Source: Bacteroidota bacterium
GTDB taxonomy: Bacteria; Bacteroidota; Bacteroidia; Bacteroidales; CAIXZF01
Length of the DNA stretch: 64,000 nucleotides
Direction: 5' to 3'
Assembly (NCBI GenBank): GCA_022709385.1
Contig: JAKLIX010000013.1
Span: 58,653 to 122,652, forward strand
In this document: piece by piece, positions 33,431-42,865 of the stretch
Layout of the letters: every line of letters begins with the position of its first letter
How positions within the stretch are numbered: the first letter of the stretch is position 1
The notes under the pieces: generated by a model
Told to the model about the DNA's origin: nothing
Seen by the model: only the letters and a program-made list of their open reading frames with translations
The model's database searches: none
Position numbers and translations under genes: made by a program

Positions 33431-36070
33431 TTATTGGCTCAGAATGGTGAGCACACCGGTGTACTCCACATTGCGGAGCAAACCATGCCCGCGCAGAATG
33501 ATGTAATAGGTGCCGTCGGGCAGGCCCCCTCCGTTCCAGTCGTTGCGGTAATTAAACTGCTCATACACCTTTTTTCCCCAGCGGTCGTAAACAATGAACT
33601 CATTGGTCAGGAAGGCCTCGATGTTCTCCACCACGAAATTATCGTTTTTCCCGTCACCGTTGGGTGTGATTATATTGGGGATGGTAATGGAATCATCGAT
33701 GACGTTCACACTTTTCATCAGGGAATCCACGCAGCCATGTTCGGTTTCATACACGAGCCAAACATCGAATACGCCGATGGAGGGGAAAGCATGCTCGGGG
33801 TTTTCTTCTGTGGAGGTCTCCCCGTCGCCGAACTTCCACAGCGGATTCACCCCACCCGTCGACAGGTTGGTGAAGGTAACCACCGGAGCATTTACGTTGA
33901 CCATCTCGGGGAACATGACGAAATCGGCTACCGGTTGCTGGTAAACCTGGATGATGTCGTTGAGGGTGTACGAATCTTCGCAGCCCTCGCCGGAAATGAC
34001 TTTCAGCTTCACGCTGTAAGTACCGGCATTGTATGTATGGGTTGGAGAGTAATCCGTGGAGTAATTGCCGTCGCCCAGGGTCCACTGGAATTGCGCCGAC
34101 TTGGGCAGGGAACCGTTCTCAAAGTGAACCGTCACCGGTTCGCAACCGGTCATGGTATCGATCTGGAAATTAATGAGGGGAGCAGGGAAATAACCCACAT
34201 GGATGGTATCCTGCCCGAGACACATGACATTCCCGTTTCCGGTCTGTATGATGGCAACATAATCCCCGCTTGTGGTTGCTGTTACGGTCTTGGTGGTATC
34301 ACCGTTCGGAAGCCAGTAATAGGTAGCGTTTGGATAATCCGGTGCGGTAAGCATGATCTGGTTTCCTTCGCAGGTACTGGTATCGCTGCCCAGGTCAATT
34401 TCGGGTGTGGTCACCACATTCACCGGAACAAGGGTATCGTAGGTGCAGCCGAATTTATCCGTGATGAAGACCTGGTAATTAAACACACCGCCGGTATCGG
34501 GGTGAATGGTAAGCGTTGTTCCCGTGTTTTGGGTGATAAAGGGTCCATTCCAGAGGATATAATCGATCGGAACGCTGTAACCCCAGTTGACCGGGAGGAT
34601 ATTGGGATCCAGTTCGAGTTCCCACCAGAACACCCAGCCATTGTCGATGCCCCAGTAGTCGCACACCTGGAAATTCCACGTCCCGTTGAGCGGGCAGCCG
34701 ATCAAGCCTGTCCAGGGCTCATAGGGCGTATAGGAACTGCTGTCGATCTGCTGGTTTCCGCCCGGAGGTGGTGGTGTAGCGTTGCCTGTATTGGCATAGG
34801 ACTGCATGGTGTTGTACTGCGGGCTGTTGAAGGTAAAGGTATAGGTCCAGCCGGTTCCCGGGGGATTTTGTGCCGGGTCGGTAATACAGGAAGGCGGTGC
34901 GGCACAGTCGAAATTGGTATGGTTGACCCCTCCCAGCGGCACACCCAGGTAGGCTCCGCCTGACTGGATATACTCCTTCAGGATCACTGACTGGCCGTTC
35001 GGACATATCAGTTTCATTTCAAGGTCTCCGACAAAGCTGTGTTCCATATTGGCGTGAATGGCCACCACATCGCTTGCACTGCTGACCGTTTGTCCTGGAT
35101 TGAAGCAGTTAAACGTAACGAAAGTATTAAAGCACTGTCCGCCGAGCGCGCCTCCGTCAGGAATGAAGGTGGCGCTGTCGTATTTCAGGCTGGCCGATTG
35201 GTAGTAGGAAGGAACCGTCACATTAATATTGTTGAGGCTTGAATACCCCACCGTGATATTAAGGTCGGTACCCGAACAGATATCCGGCAGGGTTCCCACG
35301 TGTCCGATAGGGTCGTCAGATACCCTGACCCGGGTGCCGAGCGCATTCATGCTCACGCATCCCTGGACATCGGTGATCACGAGTTCCACGTTGTAACCCC
35401 TGATCATATTGTACACATGCGTAACCGACTGGCCGGTGACAATGGTGCCGTCGCCCAGGTTCCAGATAAAGGTGGAGGTGGCATCGCTCTGGGGGTAAAT
35501 AAATCCGTTCTGGGGGTAAACGCCTTTGGCTACGAAGGTGATGGTGTCACCGTAACAGATATCGATGTAATTGGAGTCGGCCGGATGAGGAATGGTCATG
35601 ATGCTGTCGATGCTGGAAATGACCGTCTGGCAGGCGATCTGGCAGGAGATCTCGGCCTCGAATCCGGCTCCCGTTGCACTTCCGTTGGAAACAAACTGAA
35701 CCGTAAGGCAACCGCTGGCATTGGCGGCAGTGGATTGAACCGGGAAAAGGAAAAGCGTATTGTTGTTGTTGTATTTCCCGATCAGTGGTGCCGCGGTACT
35801 GTTGCCGTCGTAAATATAGAGGGTATCTGACACATCGATGGCGAAATTCCAGAAATACAGCTTCACATGCGTATTGGTGGGACTTCCCGAACAAATGGTA
35901 ACGGTGAAATTCTGGCTGTTCCCGTAGTTCCCGCCGGCCCCGCCGCTGTCGTACAACCTCCCTGTACAGGTGGTAATGGTCTGACCATTGTAATTATTGA
36001 TCAGATAAGTCTGGGAGACAGCCTGGAAGGTAAGGAACAATATCACGAAAAGGGGTAGAATTCTTTTCAT
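33431..36070 (-). CDS. Large secreted protein: CUB, PKD, P-domain-like region, T9SS type B domain
   Basis: An 879-residue exported protein with leader MKRILPLFVILFLTFQAVSQ. A CUB-like domain follows (SGGAGGNYGNSQNFTVTIC to GAGFEAEISC, about 25-145). Then comes a PKD domain (FIWNLGDGTIVTGQSVTHVY) and a proprotein-convertase P-domain-like region (about 260-510; HSFVGDLEMKLICPNGQSV, LNGTWNFQVCDYWGIDNG). Two more PKD domains follow (FQWTLGDGNYSTDYSPTHTY; PLWKFGDGETSTEENPEHAF). The C-terminal type B sorting domain has IPNIITPNGDGKNDNFVVEN, YDRWGKKVYE and DGTYYIIL. It should be T9SS-exported. The small exported protein encoded 7 bases upstream is probably co-expressed. Confidence 0.9.
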   Translation of the reverse strand: MKRILPLFVILFLTFQAVSQTYLINNYNGQTITTCTGRLYDSGGAGGNYGNSQNFTVTICSGSPTNTHVKLYFWNFAIDVSDTLYIYDGNSTAAPLIGKYNNNNTLFLFPVQSTAANASGCLTVQFVSNGSATGAGFEAEISCQIACQTVISSIDSIMTIPHPADSNYIDICYGDTITFVAKGVYPQNGFIYPQSDATSTFIWNLGDGTIVTGQSVTHVYNMIRGYNVELVITDVQGCVSMNALGTRVRVSDDPIGHVGTLPDICSGTDLNITVGYSSLNNINVTVPSYYQSASLKYDSATFIPDGGALGGQCFNTFVTFNCFNPGQTVSSASDVVAIHANMEHSFVGDLEMKLICPNGQSVILKEYIQSGGAYLGVPLGGVNHTNFDCAAPPSCITDPAQNPPGTGWTYTFTFNSPQYNTMQSYANTGNATPPPPGGNQQIDSSSYTPYEPWTGLIGCPLNGTWNFQVCDYWGIDNGWVFWWELELDPNILPVNWGYSVPIDYILWNGPFITQNTGTTLTIHPDTGGVFNYQVFITDKFGCTYDTLVPVNVVTTPEIDLGSDTSTCEGNQIMLTAPDYPNATYYWLPNGDTTKTVTATTSGDYVAIIQTGNGNVMCLGQDTIHVGYFPAPLINFQIDTMTGCEPVTVHFENGSLPKSAQFQWTLGDGNYSTDYSPTHTYNAGTYSVKLKVISGEGCEDSYTLNDIIQVYQQPVADFVMFPEMVNVNAPVVTFTNLSTGGVNPLWKFGDGETSTEENPEHAFPSIGVFDVWLVYETEHGCVDSLMKSVNVIDDSITIPNIITPNGDGKNDNFVVENIEAFLTNEFIVYDRWGKKVYEQFNYRNDWNGGGLPDGTYYIILRGHGLLRNVEYTGVLTILSQ

Positions 36071-36077
36071 ATCGTTG

Positions 36078-36560
36078 TTAATTTGTTGGGTTCAGATTGA
36101 AAGTCCTGAGGTATTCGTTGTATTTTGCCGTAAACTGCTCCTGAGGCAGGAAAACCAGCACTTTTCCGGTATCCCCCAGTTTATAGTGGGTGTATACGTC
36201 TTTCCTGATCCGGAAGTCATATTTCAGCGCATTGAATGTTGCAGGATTGAAGGTGGAAAGATCTTCATCGAAAAGTCTGAAATTACCATTTTCATCGGGT
36301 TCCCTGAAGGAAATCTCGCGGATATCCGTTCCCTGGGGTGCTTTACCGCCGGCATCGGACACAAAGTATGCATGATCGAGGAAAAAATTGTAATACAGTA
36401 AGAGGCGGGGCTGTTCCTGCAGACTTTCCACATAATCCCTGCTAAAGCATTCAAACAATCTCGGGTCCGGTTTAATTTCCTGCTGTGCCATGGCGATGCT
36501 TGCCGAAAAGCAAAGCATTAACATCACAACACCCTGTTTTCCAATAAGAAGCCTATTCAT
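36078..36560 (-). CDS. Small exported protein of unknown function
   Basis: A 160-residue protein with signal peptide MNRLLIGKQGVVMLMLCFSASIAMAQ. The mature part has no motif I recognise. It reads as a globular alpha/beta protein with CFSRDYVESLQEQPRLLLYYN and, near the end, KVLVFLPQEQFTAKYNEYLRTF. It is translated 7 bases ahead of the large T9SS type B protein, so it may be an accessory or periplasmic partner of that protein. No lipobox cysteine. Confidence 0.7.
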   Translation of the reverse strand: MNRLLIGKQGVVMLMLCFSASIAMAQQEIKPDPRLFECFSRDYVESLQEQPRLLLYYNFFLDHAYFVSDAGGKAPQGTDIREISFREPDENGNFRLFDEDLSTFNPATFNALKYDFRIRKDVYTHYKLGDTGKVLVFLPQEQFTAKYNEYLRTFNLNPTN

Positions 36561-36642
36561 ATCGTGTATCTTTCCTGATTAATCTACAAATATACAATAA
36601 AAATTATCTGCATGATGAGATTTTCCCGTCTGCAGAAGTAAA

Positions 36643-36698
36643 TTATACCGATGACTCTGGGAACACTTTTTTCGCATTCCTGTGTTCTTTCGGTATCA
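36643..36698 (-). repeat. Short foldback repeat R2, copy B (inverted)
   Basis: The reverse complement of this stretch matches 25990-26045 with few changes: TTATACCGATGACTCTGG at one end, TTTCGGTATCAA at the other, and the interior TTTTCGCATTCCTGTGTTCT. Confidence 0.8.
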
Positions 36699-36769
36699 AC
36701 CCTATTTTTCAACATAGACTGTACTGGCAGGGTCTTGGTTGTCCGTGAGAAAAGAATGGATAAACTTTA

Positions 36770-36777
36770 TACCTTTG
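36770..36777 (+). promoter_or_regulatory. Bacteroidota -7 box (TACCTTTG) for lepA
   Basis: TACCTTTG lies 6 bases before the lepA ATG at 36784. It makes the ATG at 36739 unlikely, since that would lie upstream of the promoter. Confidence 0.6.
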
Positions 36778-36783
36778 CGGCCT

Positions 36784-38574
36784 ATGAAGCATATCCGCAA
36801 CTTCTGCATCATCGCACATATAGACCATGGGAAGAGCACCCTGGCCGACCGTTTGCTTGAGTTTACCGGCACCCTTACCGGCAGGCAGATGCAGGAACAG
36901 GTACTCGACGACATGGATCTGGAAAGGGAAAGGGGGATCACCATTAAGTCTCATGCCATCCAGATGGAATACGAGCATGAGGGTGATGTATACACCCTGA
37001 ACCTGATCGACACTCCCGGGCATGTCGATTTTTCGTATGAAGTATCCAGGAGTATTGCTTCCTGCGACGGGGCATTGCTGATCGTGGATGCTTCGCAGGG
37101 GATTGAAGCCCAGACGATTTCCAACCTTTACCTTGCGCTTGATCACGACCTGGTGATCATCCCGGTGCTGAACAAGATGGATCTGGCCAGCGCCATGCCG
37201 GAGGAGGTATCCGATCAGATTGTGGATCTGACCACCTGCCGGCGGGAGGAGATCATCCACGCCAGCGGTAAAACAGGTTACGGCATTGACCTGATCCTGG
37301 ACGCCATTGTGGAACGCATTCCGCCGCCCAGCGGTGAGGAGGAAGCTCCCCTGCAGGCACTGATCTTCGATTCAGTATTCAACTCCTACCGCGGTGTGAT
37401 CGCATATTTCAGGGTATTTAACGGGGCCGTAAGGAAGGGTGACAAGGTGAAATTCGTAGCCACCGGCAAGGAATATATCGCGGAAGAAGTCGGCGTACTG
37501 AAACTCGAAAAAGCCCCCCGTGATAAAATCGCAGCCGGGAACGTGGGATATATCATATCAGGGATCAAAGAAGCCAGGGAAGTGAAGGTGGGAGACACCA
37601 TCACCCATACCGAAAGGCCCTGTTCGGAAGCAATCAAGGGATTTGAAGATGTAAAACCCATGGTTTATGCCGGAATTTATCCGGTGGATACCGATGATTT
37701 CGAAGAATTAAGAACTTCCATTGAAAAACTTCACCTGAACGATGCCTCCCTGGTTTACGAACCCGAGAGCTCGGCCGCCCTGGGCTTCGGTTTCCGCTGC
37801 GGTTTTCTTGGCATGCTTCACATGGAAATCATCCAGGAAAGGCTTGAAAGGGAGTTTGATATGACGGTGATCACCACCGTACCCAACGTTTCCTATCATA
37901 TCAGAACCACCAAAGGCAGCCTGCTGATTGTCAACAATCCTTCCGAACTGCCGGCTGTCAATCTGATCGACACCATTGAAGAACCTTTCATTATCGCCCA
38001 GATCATCACCAAGTCGGAATATATCGGGGCCATTCTCAAGCTATGCATCGACAAAAGAGGCGTTATCCGCAACCAGGTTTACCTGACATCCGACAGGGTT
38101 GAGCTGACTTTCGAAATGCCGCTTGCCGAAATCGTGTTTGACTTCTACGACAGGCTCAAATCGGTTTCGAGGGGATATGCGTCTTTTGATTACCACACTT
38201 CCGGTTACAAACCGGCCGACCTGGTTAAACTCGACATCCTGCTGAACAGCGAATCTGTGGATGCGCTGTCGGCGCTGATCCACAGAAGCAACTCCTATGA
38301 ATTCGGCAGGAAGATCTGCGAGAAACTCCGCAAACTCATTCCTCGCCAACAGTACGACATCGTGATACAGGCCAGCATCGGGGCCAAGATCATCGCCAGG
38401 GAAACCATCAAGGCATTCCGGAAAGACGTCACAGCCAAATGTTACGGCGGCGACATTACCCGCAAAAGGAAACTGCTGGAAAAACAGAAGAAAGGGAAAA
38501 AGCGCATGCGGCAGATCGCCAACGTGGAGGTTCCCCAGTCGGCCTTCCTGGCCGTGCTCAAGCTCGATGAGTGA
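36784..38574 (+). CDS. lepA: Elongation factor 4 (LepA), ribosome-associated GTPase
   Basis: A 596-residue translational GTPase. The start [26 protein letters not shown] is the family's, with G1 AHIDHGKS. G3 is DTPGHVDF and G4 is NKMDLA. The C-terminal LepA-specific domain ends [25 protein letters not shown]. LepA helps initiation or elongation under stress. The in-frame ATG 45 bases upstream is rejected for lack of family match. It is usually near lepB; here no signal peptidase gene is adjacent. Confidence 0.97.
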   Translation: MKHIRNFCIIAHIDHGKSTLADRLLEFTGTLTGRQMQEQVLDDMDLERERGITIKSHAIQMEYEHEGDVYTLNLIDTPGHVDFSYEVSRSIASCDGALLIVDASQGIEAQTISNLYLALDHDLVIIPVLNKMDLASAMPEEVSDQIVDLTTCRREEIIHASGKTGYGIDLILDAIVERIPPPSGEEEAPLQALIFDSVFNSYRGVIAYFRVFNGAVRKGDKVKFVATGKEYIAEEVGVLKLEKAPRDKIAAGNVGYIISGIKEAREVKVGDTITHTERPCSEAIKGFEDVKPMVYAGIYPVDTDDFEELRTSIEKLHLNDASLVYEPESSAALGFGFRCGFLGMLHMEIIQERLEREFDMTVITTVPNVSYHIRTTKGSLLIVNNPSELPAVNLIDTIEEPFIIAQIITKSEYIGAILKLCIDKRGVIRNQVYLTSDRVELTFEMPLAEIVFDFYDRLKSVSRGYASFDYHTSGYKPADLVKLDILLNSESVDALSALIHRSNSYEFGRKICEKLRKLIPRQQYDIVIQASIGAKIIARETIKAFRKDVTAKCYGGDITRKRKLLEKQKKGKKRMRQIANVEVPQSAFLAVLKLDE

Positions 38575-38582
38575 CCCTGACT

Positions 38583-38610
38583 GTAAGGGCGTATGGCCAT
38601 ACGCCCTTAC
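38583..38610. terminator. 28-bp perfect palindrome after lepA, terminator-like
   Basis: GTAAGGGCGTATGG pairs exactly with CCATACGCCCTTAC with no loop. It lies 8 bases past the lepA stop codon and is followed by TTTCTT, so it could terminate weakly. Its style resembles the palindrome at 27873-27908. Confidence 0.6.
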
Positions 38611-38625
38611 TTTCTTGCCGCATGC

Positions 38626-38651
38626 TGTAACTTTTTTGTAACTTGCACGTC
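38626..38651 (+). promoter_or_regulatory. ECF-type promoter (TGTAAC-N16-CGTC) for the sigma factor gene
   Basis: TGTAAC at 38626-38631 and CGTC at 38648-38651 are spaced by exactly 16 bases, the classic ECF sigma spacing of an AAC -35 motif and a CGTC -10 motif. The sigma factor gene starts 28 bases downstream, so autoregulation is likely. No TAnnTTTG box is seen here. Confidence 0.6.
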
Positions 38652-38679
38652 ATATTCCCAAAAGCACCCCAACACCGGA

Positions 38680-39165
38680 ATGACTGTACGAGAGTTTAAC
38701 GATTGTGTGGACCAGCACTCCGACGGCGTCTACCGCTTTATACTGAAAACCGTGAAGGACACGGATAAAGCGAAAGACATCGTGCAGGAGTCCTTCACCC
38801 GGATGTGGGAAAAAGTGAATGATATCAGTTATGAAAAAGCCAAATCATACCTCTTTACCGCAGCCTATCACAACATGATAGACACTTTCAGGCGCGAAAG
38901 CAGGCTGACGGCTTTTGAAGAAGCACCATTCAGAGAGATGACAACGGAAAACCAATATAACGACCTGAAGGAGATACTGAACGAAGCGGTGGAGAAACTG
39001 CCGCCCATCCAGAAATCAGTGCTGCTGCTCAGGGATTATGAAGGTTATTCCTATGAAGAGATCGGAAGGATCACGAGTTTAAACGAATCCCAGGTGAAAG
39101 TGTACATTTTCAGGGCCAGAAATTTCCTGAAACAGTACATCGGAAGCCTGGACAAGGTAATCTAG
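38680..39165 (+). CDS. ECF RNA polymerase sigma factor
   Basis: A 161-residue ECF sigma factor (SigE/RpoE type). Sigma2: HSDGVYRFILKTVKDTDKAKDIVQESFTRMWEK. Sigma4: KLPPIQKSVLLLRDYEGYSYEEIG with HTH ITSLNESQVKVYIFRARNFLKQ. The start MTVREFNDCV at 38680 is chosen over an upstream ATG because the latter lies in the palindrome before the promoter. It is followed after 3 bases by a membrane protein that is probably its anti-sigma factor. The promoter upstream has ECF form. Confidence 0.93.
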   Translation: MTVREFNDCVDQHSDGVYRFILKTVKDTDKAKDIVQESFTRMWEKVNDISYEKAKSYLFTAAYHNMIDTFRRESRLTAFEEAPFREMTTENQYNDLKEILNEAVEKLPPIQKSVLLLRDYEGYSYEEIGRITSLNESQVKVYIFRARNFLKQYIGSLDKVI

Positions 39166-39168
39166 GCC

Positions 39169-40308
39169 ATGGGAATCAACAGGGATAATTACGAAGCATA
39201 CCTGCTCGACTATTTCGAGGGGAAGCTGCAGCCGGAACAGGTGGCCGAACTGATGGTTTTTATGCAGGCCCATCCTGAGTTTGAAACAGACCTGGATAAT
39301 TTTCAGATGTTTACCATTCAGAAGGATGCCAGTATCGTCTTCCCTGACAAGGAAAGTCTTAAAAAAAATGAGATCAGACCTTATGCTTTGCTGACGGCAG
39401 AAAACTATGAAGCAGCCTTTGTTGCATCCATCGACGGAGAACTCAGTGCTTCGGAGGAGGAAGACCTGAAGATCTTTATCGGGCTAAACCCTCATCTGGA
39501 AAAGGAATACCGTATGTTCGGGCTTACGGTGCTGCAGCCCGATGCCGGAATTGTGTTTGAAGACAAGCAGTCGCTGAAGCGCGGATCCATGGGAGTGCTC
39601 CGGCCGGCCGCCACGGGATGGCGCTATACCAGCCTTGCCGCCGCCGCCGGGATTGCCCTGCTGATCGGACTTTACAGCAATTTTGCCGGAATCCGGTTTG
39701 TACCGGGGGGCAGCAGTCCTTCAGCCAGTACAAATGAAAGCTTTGCCGGCAATGATCTTCCGGAGCGTCAGGCACGGCACTCGGGCATATCCGGCGTATT
39801 CAGTTTCCCCGGCAGTTTACCTGCAGAAAACCCGGCCGCTGAAAATTCAGGCTATACACCCATTCCGTCAATCAAACCGGCTTCAGCGGAACTTGCAAGC
39901 CTGCAGCCAATGAACAGCAAGCCGGGCCCGGAACTGGAAACATCCACCGGCAGGCATCAAAGCATACCGGCGGCATACAGAACTTATTACACGGAATTAT
40001 ACGGCTTCCTGCAGATGAGGGAACAGCGTGAGTACGCCGAATACCAGGCGGCCCGCCAGGAAAGGCCGTGGATCGTCAGAGCTGTGAGCACGGCACGGGA
40101 AAGCCTGTTTGGCCCCGTGGAATACGATCCCAAAGGCGTGACGCGCGACAACGAACTCTGGGCGCTTGCAGAAGCCGGCCTGAAAGGCATCAATTACATC
40201 ACCAACAGCAACCTCAGGCTGATGAGAGAACTCGACGAAGACGGCAAAACCTCTTCCTATGCCGTTGCCTCCGACCGGCTCAGCTACAGCGGAAAAGTCG
40301 GGAAGTAA
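39169..40308 (+). CDS. Putative anti-sigma factor with duplicated N-terminal domain and one membrane helix
   Basis: A 379-residue protein starting 3 bases after the sigma factor. Two similar segments of about 60-70 residues precede the membrane helix: NYEAYLLDYFEGKLQPEQVAEL to VFPDKESLKK, and NYEAAFVASIDGELSASEEED to VFEDKQSLKR. Each resembles the short N-terminal helix-turn-helix of Bacteroidota anti-sigma factors, which lacks the zinc-binding HCC motif. One transmembrane helix (YTSLAAAAGIALLIGLYSNFAG, about residues 145-166) separates them from a Pro/Ser-rich periplasmic region. Position and topology point to anti-sigma. The duplication is unusual. Confidence 0.72.
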   Translation: MGINRDNYEAYLLDYFEGKLQPEQVAELMVFMQAHPEFETDLDNFQMFTIQKDASIVFPDKESLKKNEIRPYALLTAENYEAAFVASIDGELSASEEEDLKIFIGLNPHLEKEYRMFGLTVLQPDAGIVFEDKQSLKRGSMGVLRPAATGWRYTSLAAAAGIALLIGLYSNFAGIRFVPGGSSPSASTNESFAGNDLPERQARHSGISGVFSFPGSLPAENPAAENSGYTPIPSIKPASAELASLQPMNSKPGPELETSTGRHQSIPAAYRTYYTELYGFLQMREQREYAEYQAARQERPWIVRAVSTARESLFGPVEYDPKGVTRDNELWALAEAGLKGINYITNSNLRLMRELDEDGKTSSYAVASDRLSYSGKVGK

Positions 40309-40449
40309 GGGAAAGTGGTTCTCAGAGCCGGAAACCCGGACGACCCTGCCTTGCTCCCATAAGGATTACATTCGGATTATACCTGAATCCGTCAGCAATC
40401 TTGCTCGGATAACCCGGTCGCCGGATCAGGACCATGCGCTGCAATTTGT

Positions 40450-40558
40450 TTATACCGACACGGAATGGGTTTGCGAAAAATTTACATTCCAGCGGTGTAC
40501 GGCATTACTCATTCTAAACAGCTTTGCATTCGCAAACCTGTCAAGCATGAGTATATTT
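40450..40558. repeat. Dispersed repeat R1, copy B
   Basis: About 109 bp from TTATACCGACACGGAATGGG to TGTCAAGCATGAGTATATTT. It lies in the 353-base gap between the anti-sigma-like gene and the T9SS gene, which otherwise shows only the promoter at 40601-40630. Confidence 0.85.
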
Positions 40559-40600
40559 GAATGCCGGTATTTCCCTCTCTTATCTTTTTCTTAACACCTC

Positions 40601-40630
40601 TTGACATCCGGTCAAAACTGTCTTATATTG
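40601..40630 (+). promoter_or_regulatory. Probable promoter (TTG-N20-TATATTG)
   Basis: TTG at 40601-40603 and TATATTG at 40624-40630, spaced by 20 bases, fit the Bacteroidota -33/-7 layout with one variation in the -7 box. It lies 31 bases upstream of the ATG at 40662. Confidence 0.5.
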
Positions 40631-40661
40631 CACTATATTCACCAATTAATCCTTATTCAAT

Positions 40662-41620
40662 ATGAAAACACTCCGAAATCACACACACACACATCACTGA
40701 TTCTATATATGTGTGTGTTGTTGTTTTCTACAGGAAAATTGTTACAGGCAGCACCTGCTTGTGCTGTTTCAGGATGGAAAACATACTGGGGGGGCTGGAG
40801 CGTCGTGGAGCATCCCTTTCTGGCAACAGCACACATCTATCCGTGGCCCGTACCTCCCGGCTGGGTGCAGGTGGATGGCTTGTATGAATTCGTTAATCCA
40901 TCAGCTTACACAAATAATTTCTCAACCGATGTCACCATGAATATAAGCAATTTCGCCTTATATATGGCAGGTTGTATCAATGAAGCAGGCTGGCATCCCC
41001 TTCTTAATTCTGGCATGCCAAATCCCATCTATTATCCGCAAACAACCCCAATTTCCAATGATTTTTTTATAAACAGGTTTTCATATGTTCCCGGCTTGTT
41101 TAATGACATTGAGTGGGGATGCTGGGCGGTATCCAACTCAGGGATCTTCAGCTTATATTCTGATGAACCTCCCTTTATGGCCATGGCTTCCGACAATGGC
41201 TATAAACTTTTCTTCACAGGATCCTATGTAGAAAACCTGCAGACTCCGCCCGCCGTCGGGCTCAATATCAGTAACCAAAGCGTAACCGGCTGTTATATCG
41301 CCAGGCTGATAGAAACCGGTTCAGATCCGATTATTAAAAAGGAACCCTTTGGTAATTTATCTTTCAACGGGGGCAGTCATCAGTTTTCATTGTTCCCGAA
41401 TCCATGCAGAGAAATGATTACGGTTGTCAAAGATGAATTATCAAATATTCCGTGTTCTATATCATTTTACGCTGCAAATGGAAAACCCATGGATGCACAG
41501 CTTGTTTCTGAACAACCCGGTTACAACTGCTTTGATCTCCGGTCATTTCCTCCCGGTCTCTATTGTATTCACATACTCACAGGAAGCAAAGCACAAGTCC
41601 TTAAATTCGTCAGGATATGA
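40662..41620 (+). CDS. T9SS type A surface protein whose signal peptide is out of frame by one CA unit
   Basis: The main frame is open from 40601 to the stop at 41620. It ends in a type A (Por_Secre_tail) sorting domain: FSLFPNPCREMITVV, then CSISFYAANGKPMDAQ and FPPGLYCIHILTGSKAQVLKFV. The best start, the ATG at 40662 (MKTLRN), lies in another frame. It runs into a (CA)7 tract at 40680-40693 and stops at TGA a few codons later. Removing one CA unit would join it to LILYMCVLLFSTGKLLQAAPAC, a complete signal peptide. In-frame alternatives are the ATG at 40601, which gives a poor leader, or 40709 (MCVLLFS), which gives a short one. The body is tryptophan- and proline-rich and unrecognised. This may be a phase-variable or recently broken gene. 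Confidence 0.7.
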
Positions 41621-42813
41621 GAATAGTCAAACTGATTGCAGCGAAGCTGGTTGTCTTCCTGTTGATACCCATGACCTCGTACAGCCAGGTCAATGTGATG
41701 GACTCTCTTGTACTGGTGGAATTTTACAATGCCGCAAACGGTCCCACCTGGTACAACAACACCAACTGGCTGCAAACGGGAGTCAGATATTGGCACGGAA
41801 TATACCTTGATGCTACAAAAACACGTGTGGTTGGCATTGGTCTTCCAAACAATAACCTGAACGGGGTGATCAGCCCGCTCTTGTGTCAGCTTGAGAAACT
41901 CGGAGGCATTTTCCTTGAAGGAAATAATTTGACCGGTCAGATTCCACCCTGTTTAGGATATTGTAATTTTCTCACTCAAATTAGCCTTGACTACAACAAT
42001 CTAAATGGCACCATTCCAACCTCCCTTGCACAAACTGTTTTACAAACCTTAAATGTACGTGGCAACCACTTCGAAGGTGAATTTCCGGATAGTGTAATGA
42101 ATAAACAATATTTGACAGGTCTTCGTTTGTCTAACAATCAATTCACATCCATAACACCAAGAGTGGGCGTTTTACTTTCTGGATTATGGGTAGATACAAA
42201 TAAGCTGACTTTTCAACATATTATTCCGCATGCACTGAATCCACCTTACAATTCATTTCACTATTCCCCACAGGACAGTGTGCTTCAGGAGACAGATACC
42301 ACGGTGCTCATCGGTTCCGACCTCGTGCTCGATGCCTGGGTGGATACCTGTCAGGGGAACCGTTACCGCTGGAAGAAAAACGGGACTTATCTCACACCCC
42401 TGCCGGTACAGAATCCGCAACTGTTGTTATCAAACATACAGTACAGTGATTCCGGAATATATACCTGCGACATTACCAATCCCCTTGCCTGGGCACTTAC
42501 CTTACACCGGCGTTTAATCAGGGTGAAAGTATCCGGAACAAATGATGTCCCTCCCGATCAAGCCGAGGTTAGTCCCATCCGGATCAGGTACCTGCCGGGT
42601 GAGACCAGGCTGGATATCAGGTTTTCATTTGTAGAGCCGACTGATATCCAATGCGGTCTGTTTGATATAAACGGACGCAAAATATTGCGACTGTACGAAG
42701 GCCAGGTGTTGAATGAAAAACTGAATTACAACCTGAAATGGCTGAGCCCGGGAGTTTATGTCATGGCAGCACGCTGGAAGGATAAAACGCTAACCTGGAA
42801 GATATTGAGATGA
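41617..42813 (+). CDS. Secreted leucine-rich-repeat/Ig-like protein with T9SS-type C-terminus
   Basis: A 398-residue exported protein, leader MRIVKLIAAKLVVFLLIPMTSYSQ. The cap ALVEFYNAANGPTWYNNTNW-type segment (here VLVEFYNAANGPTWYNNT) precedes four or five plant-type LRRs (VGIGLPNNNLNGVISPLL, LEGNNLTGQIPPCL, LDYNNLNGTIPTSL, LSNNQFTSI). An Ig-like domain follows (RYRWKKNGTYLTPL, YSDSGIYTCDITN). The C-terminal 80 residues look like a type A sorting domain (CGLFDINGRKILRLYEG, LSPGVYVMAARWKDKTLTWKI). It overlaps the previous T9SS gene by 4 bases (ATGA), so the two are coupled. Probable adhesin. Confidence 0.85.
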   Translation: MRIVKLIAAKLVVFLLIPMTSYSQVNVMDSLVLVEFYNAANGPTWYNNTNWLQTGVRYWHGIYLDATKTRVVGIGLPNNNLNGVISPLLCQLEKLGGIFLEGNNLTGQIPPCLGYCNFLTQISLDYNNLNGTIPTSLAQTVLQTLNVRGNHFEGEFPDSVMNKQYLTGLRLSNNQFTSITPRVGVLLSGLWVDTNKLTFQHIIPHALNPPYNSFHYSPQDSVLQETDTTVLIGSDLVLDAWVDTCQGNRYRWKKNGTYLTPLPVQNPQLLLSNIQYSDSGIYTCDITNPLAWALTLHRRLIRVKVSGTNDVPPDQAEVSPIRIRYLPGETRLDIRFSFVEPTDIQCGLFDINGRKILRLYEGQVLNEKLNYNLKWLSPGVYVMAARWKDKTLTWKILR

Positions 42814-42833
42814 TTGCAGGGAGTGATGACCTG

Positions 42834-42865
42834 ATGTGACACATGGTAGTTTCCATGTGACACAT
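42834..42865. repeat. Two palindromic 11-mers (ATGTGACACAT) 21 bp apart
   Basis: ATGTGACACAT at 42834-42844 and 42855-42865; each is a perfect inverted repeat around a central A. The 21-bp spacing is two helical turns, as for paired operator sites. No promoter is evident nearby. The rest of the gap 42814-43156 shows only the -7 box at 43118. Confidence 0.45.

Noticed and set aside
38593..38679. Longer start for the ECF sigma factor
   Set aside because: The extension covers the palindrome and the ECF promoter; the family start is MTVREF at 38680.
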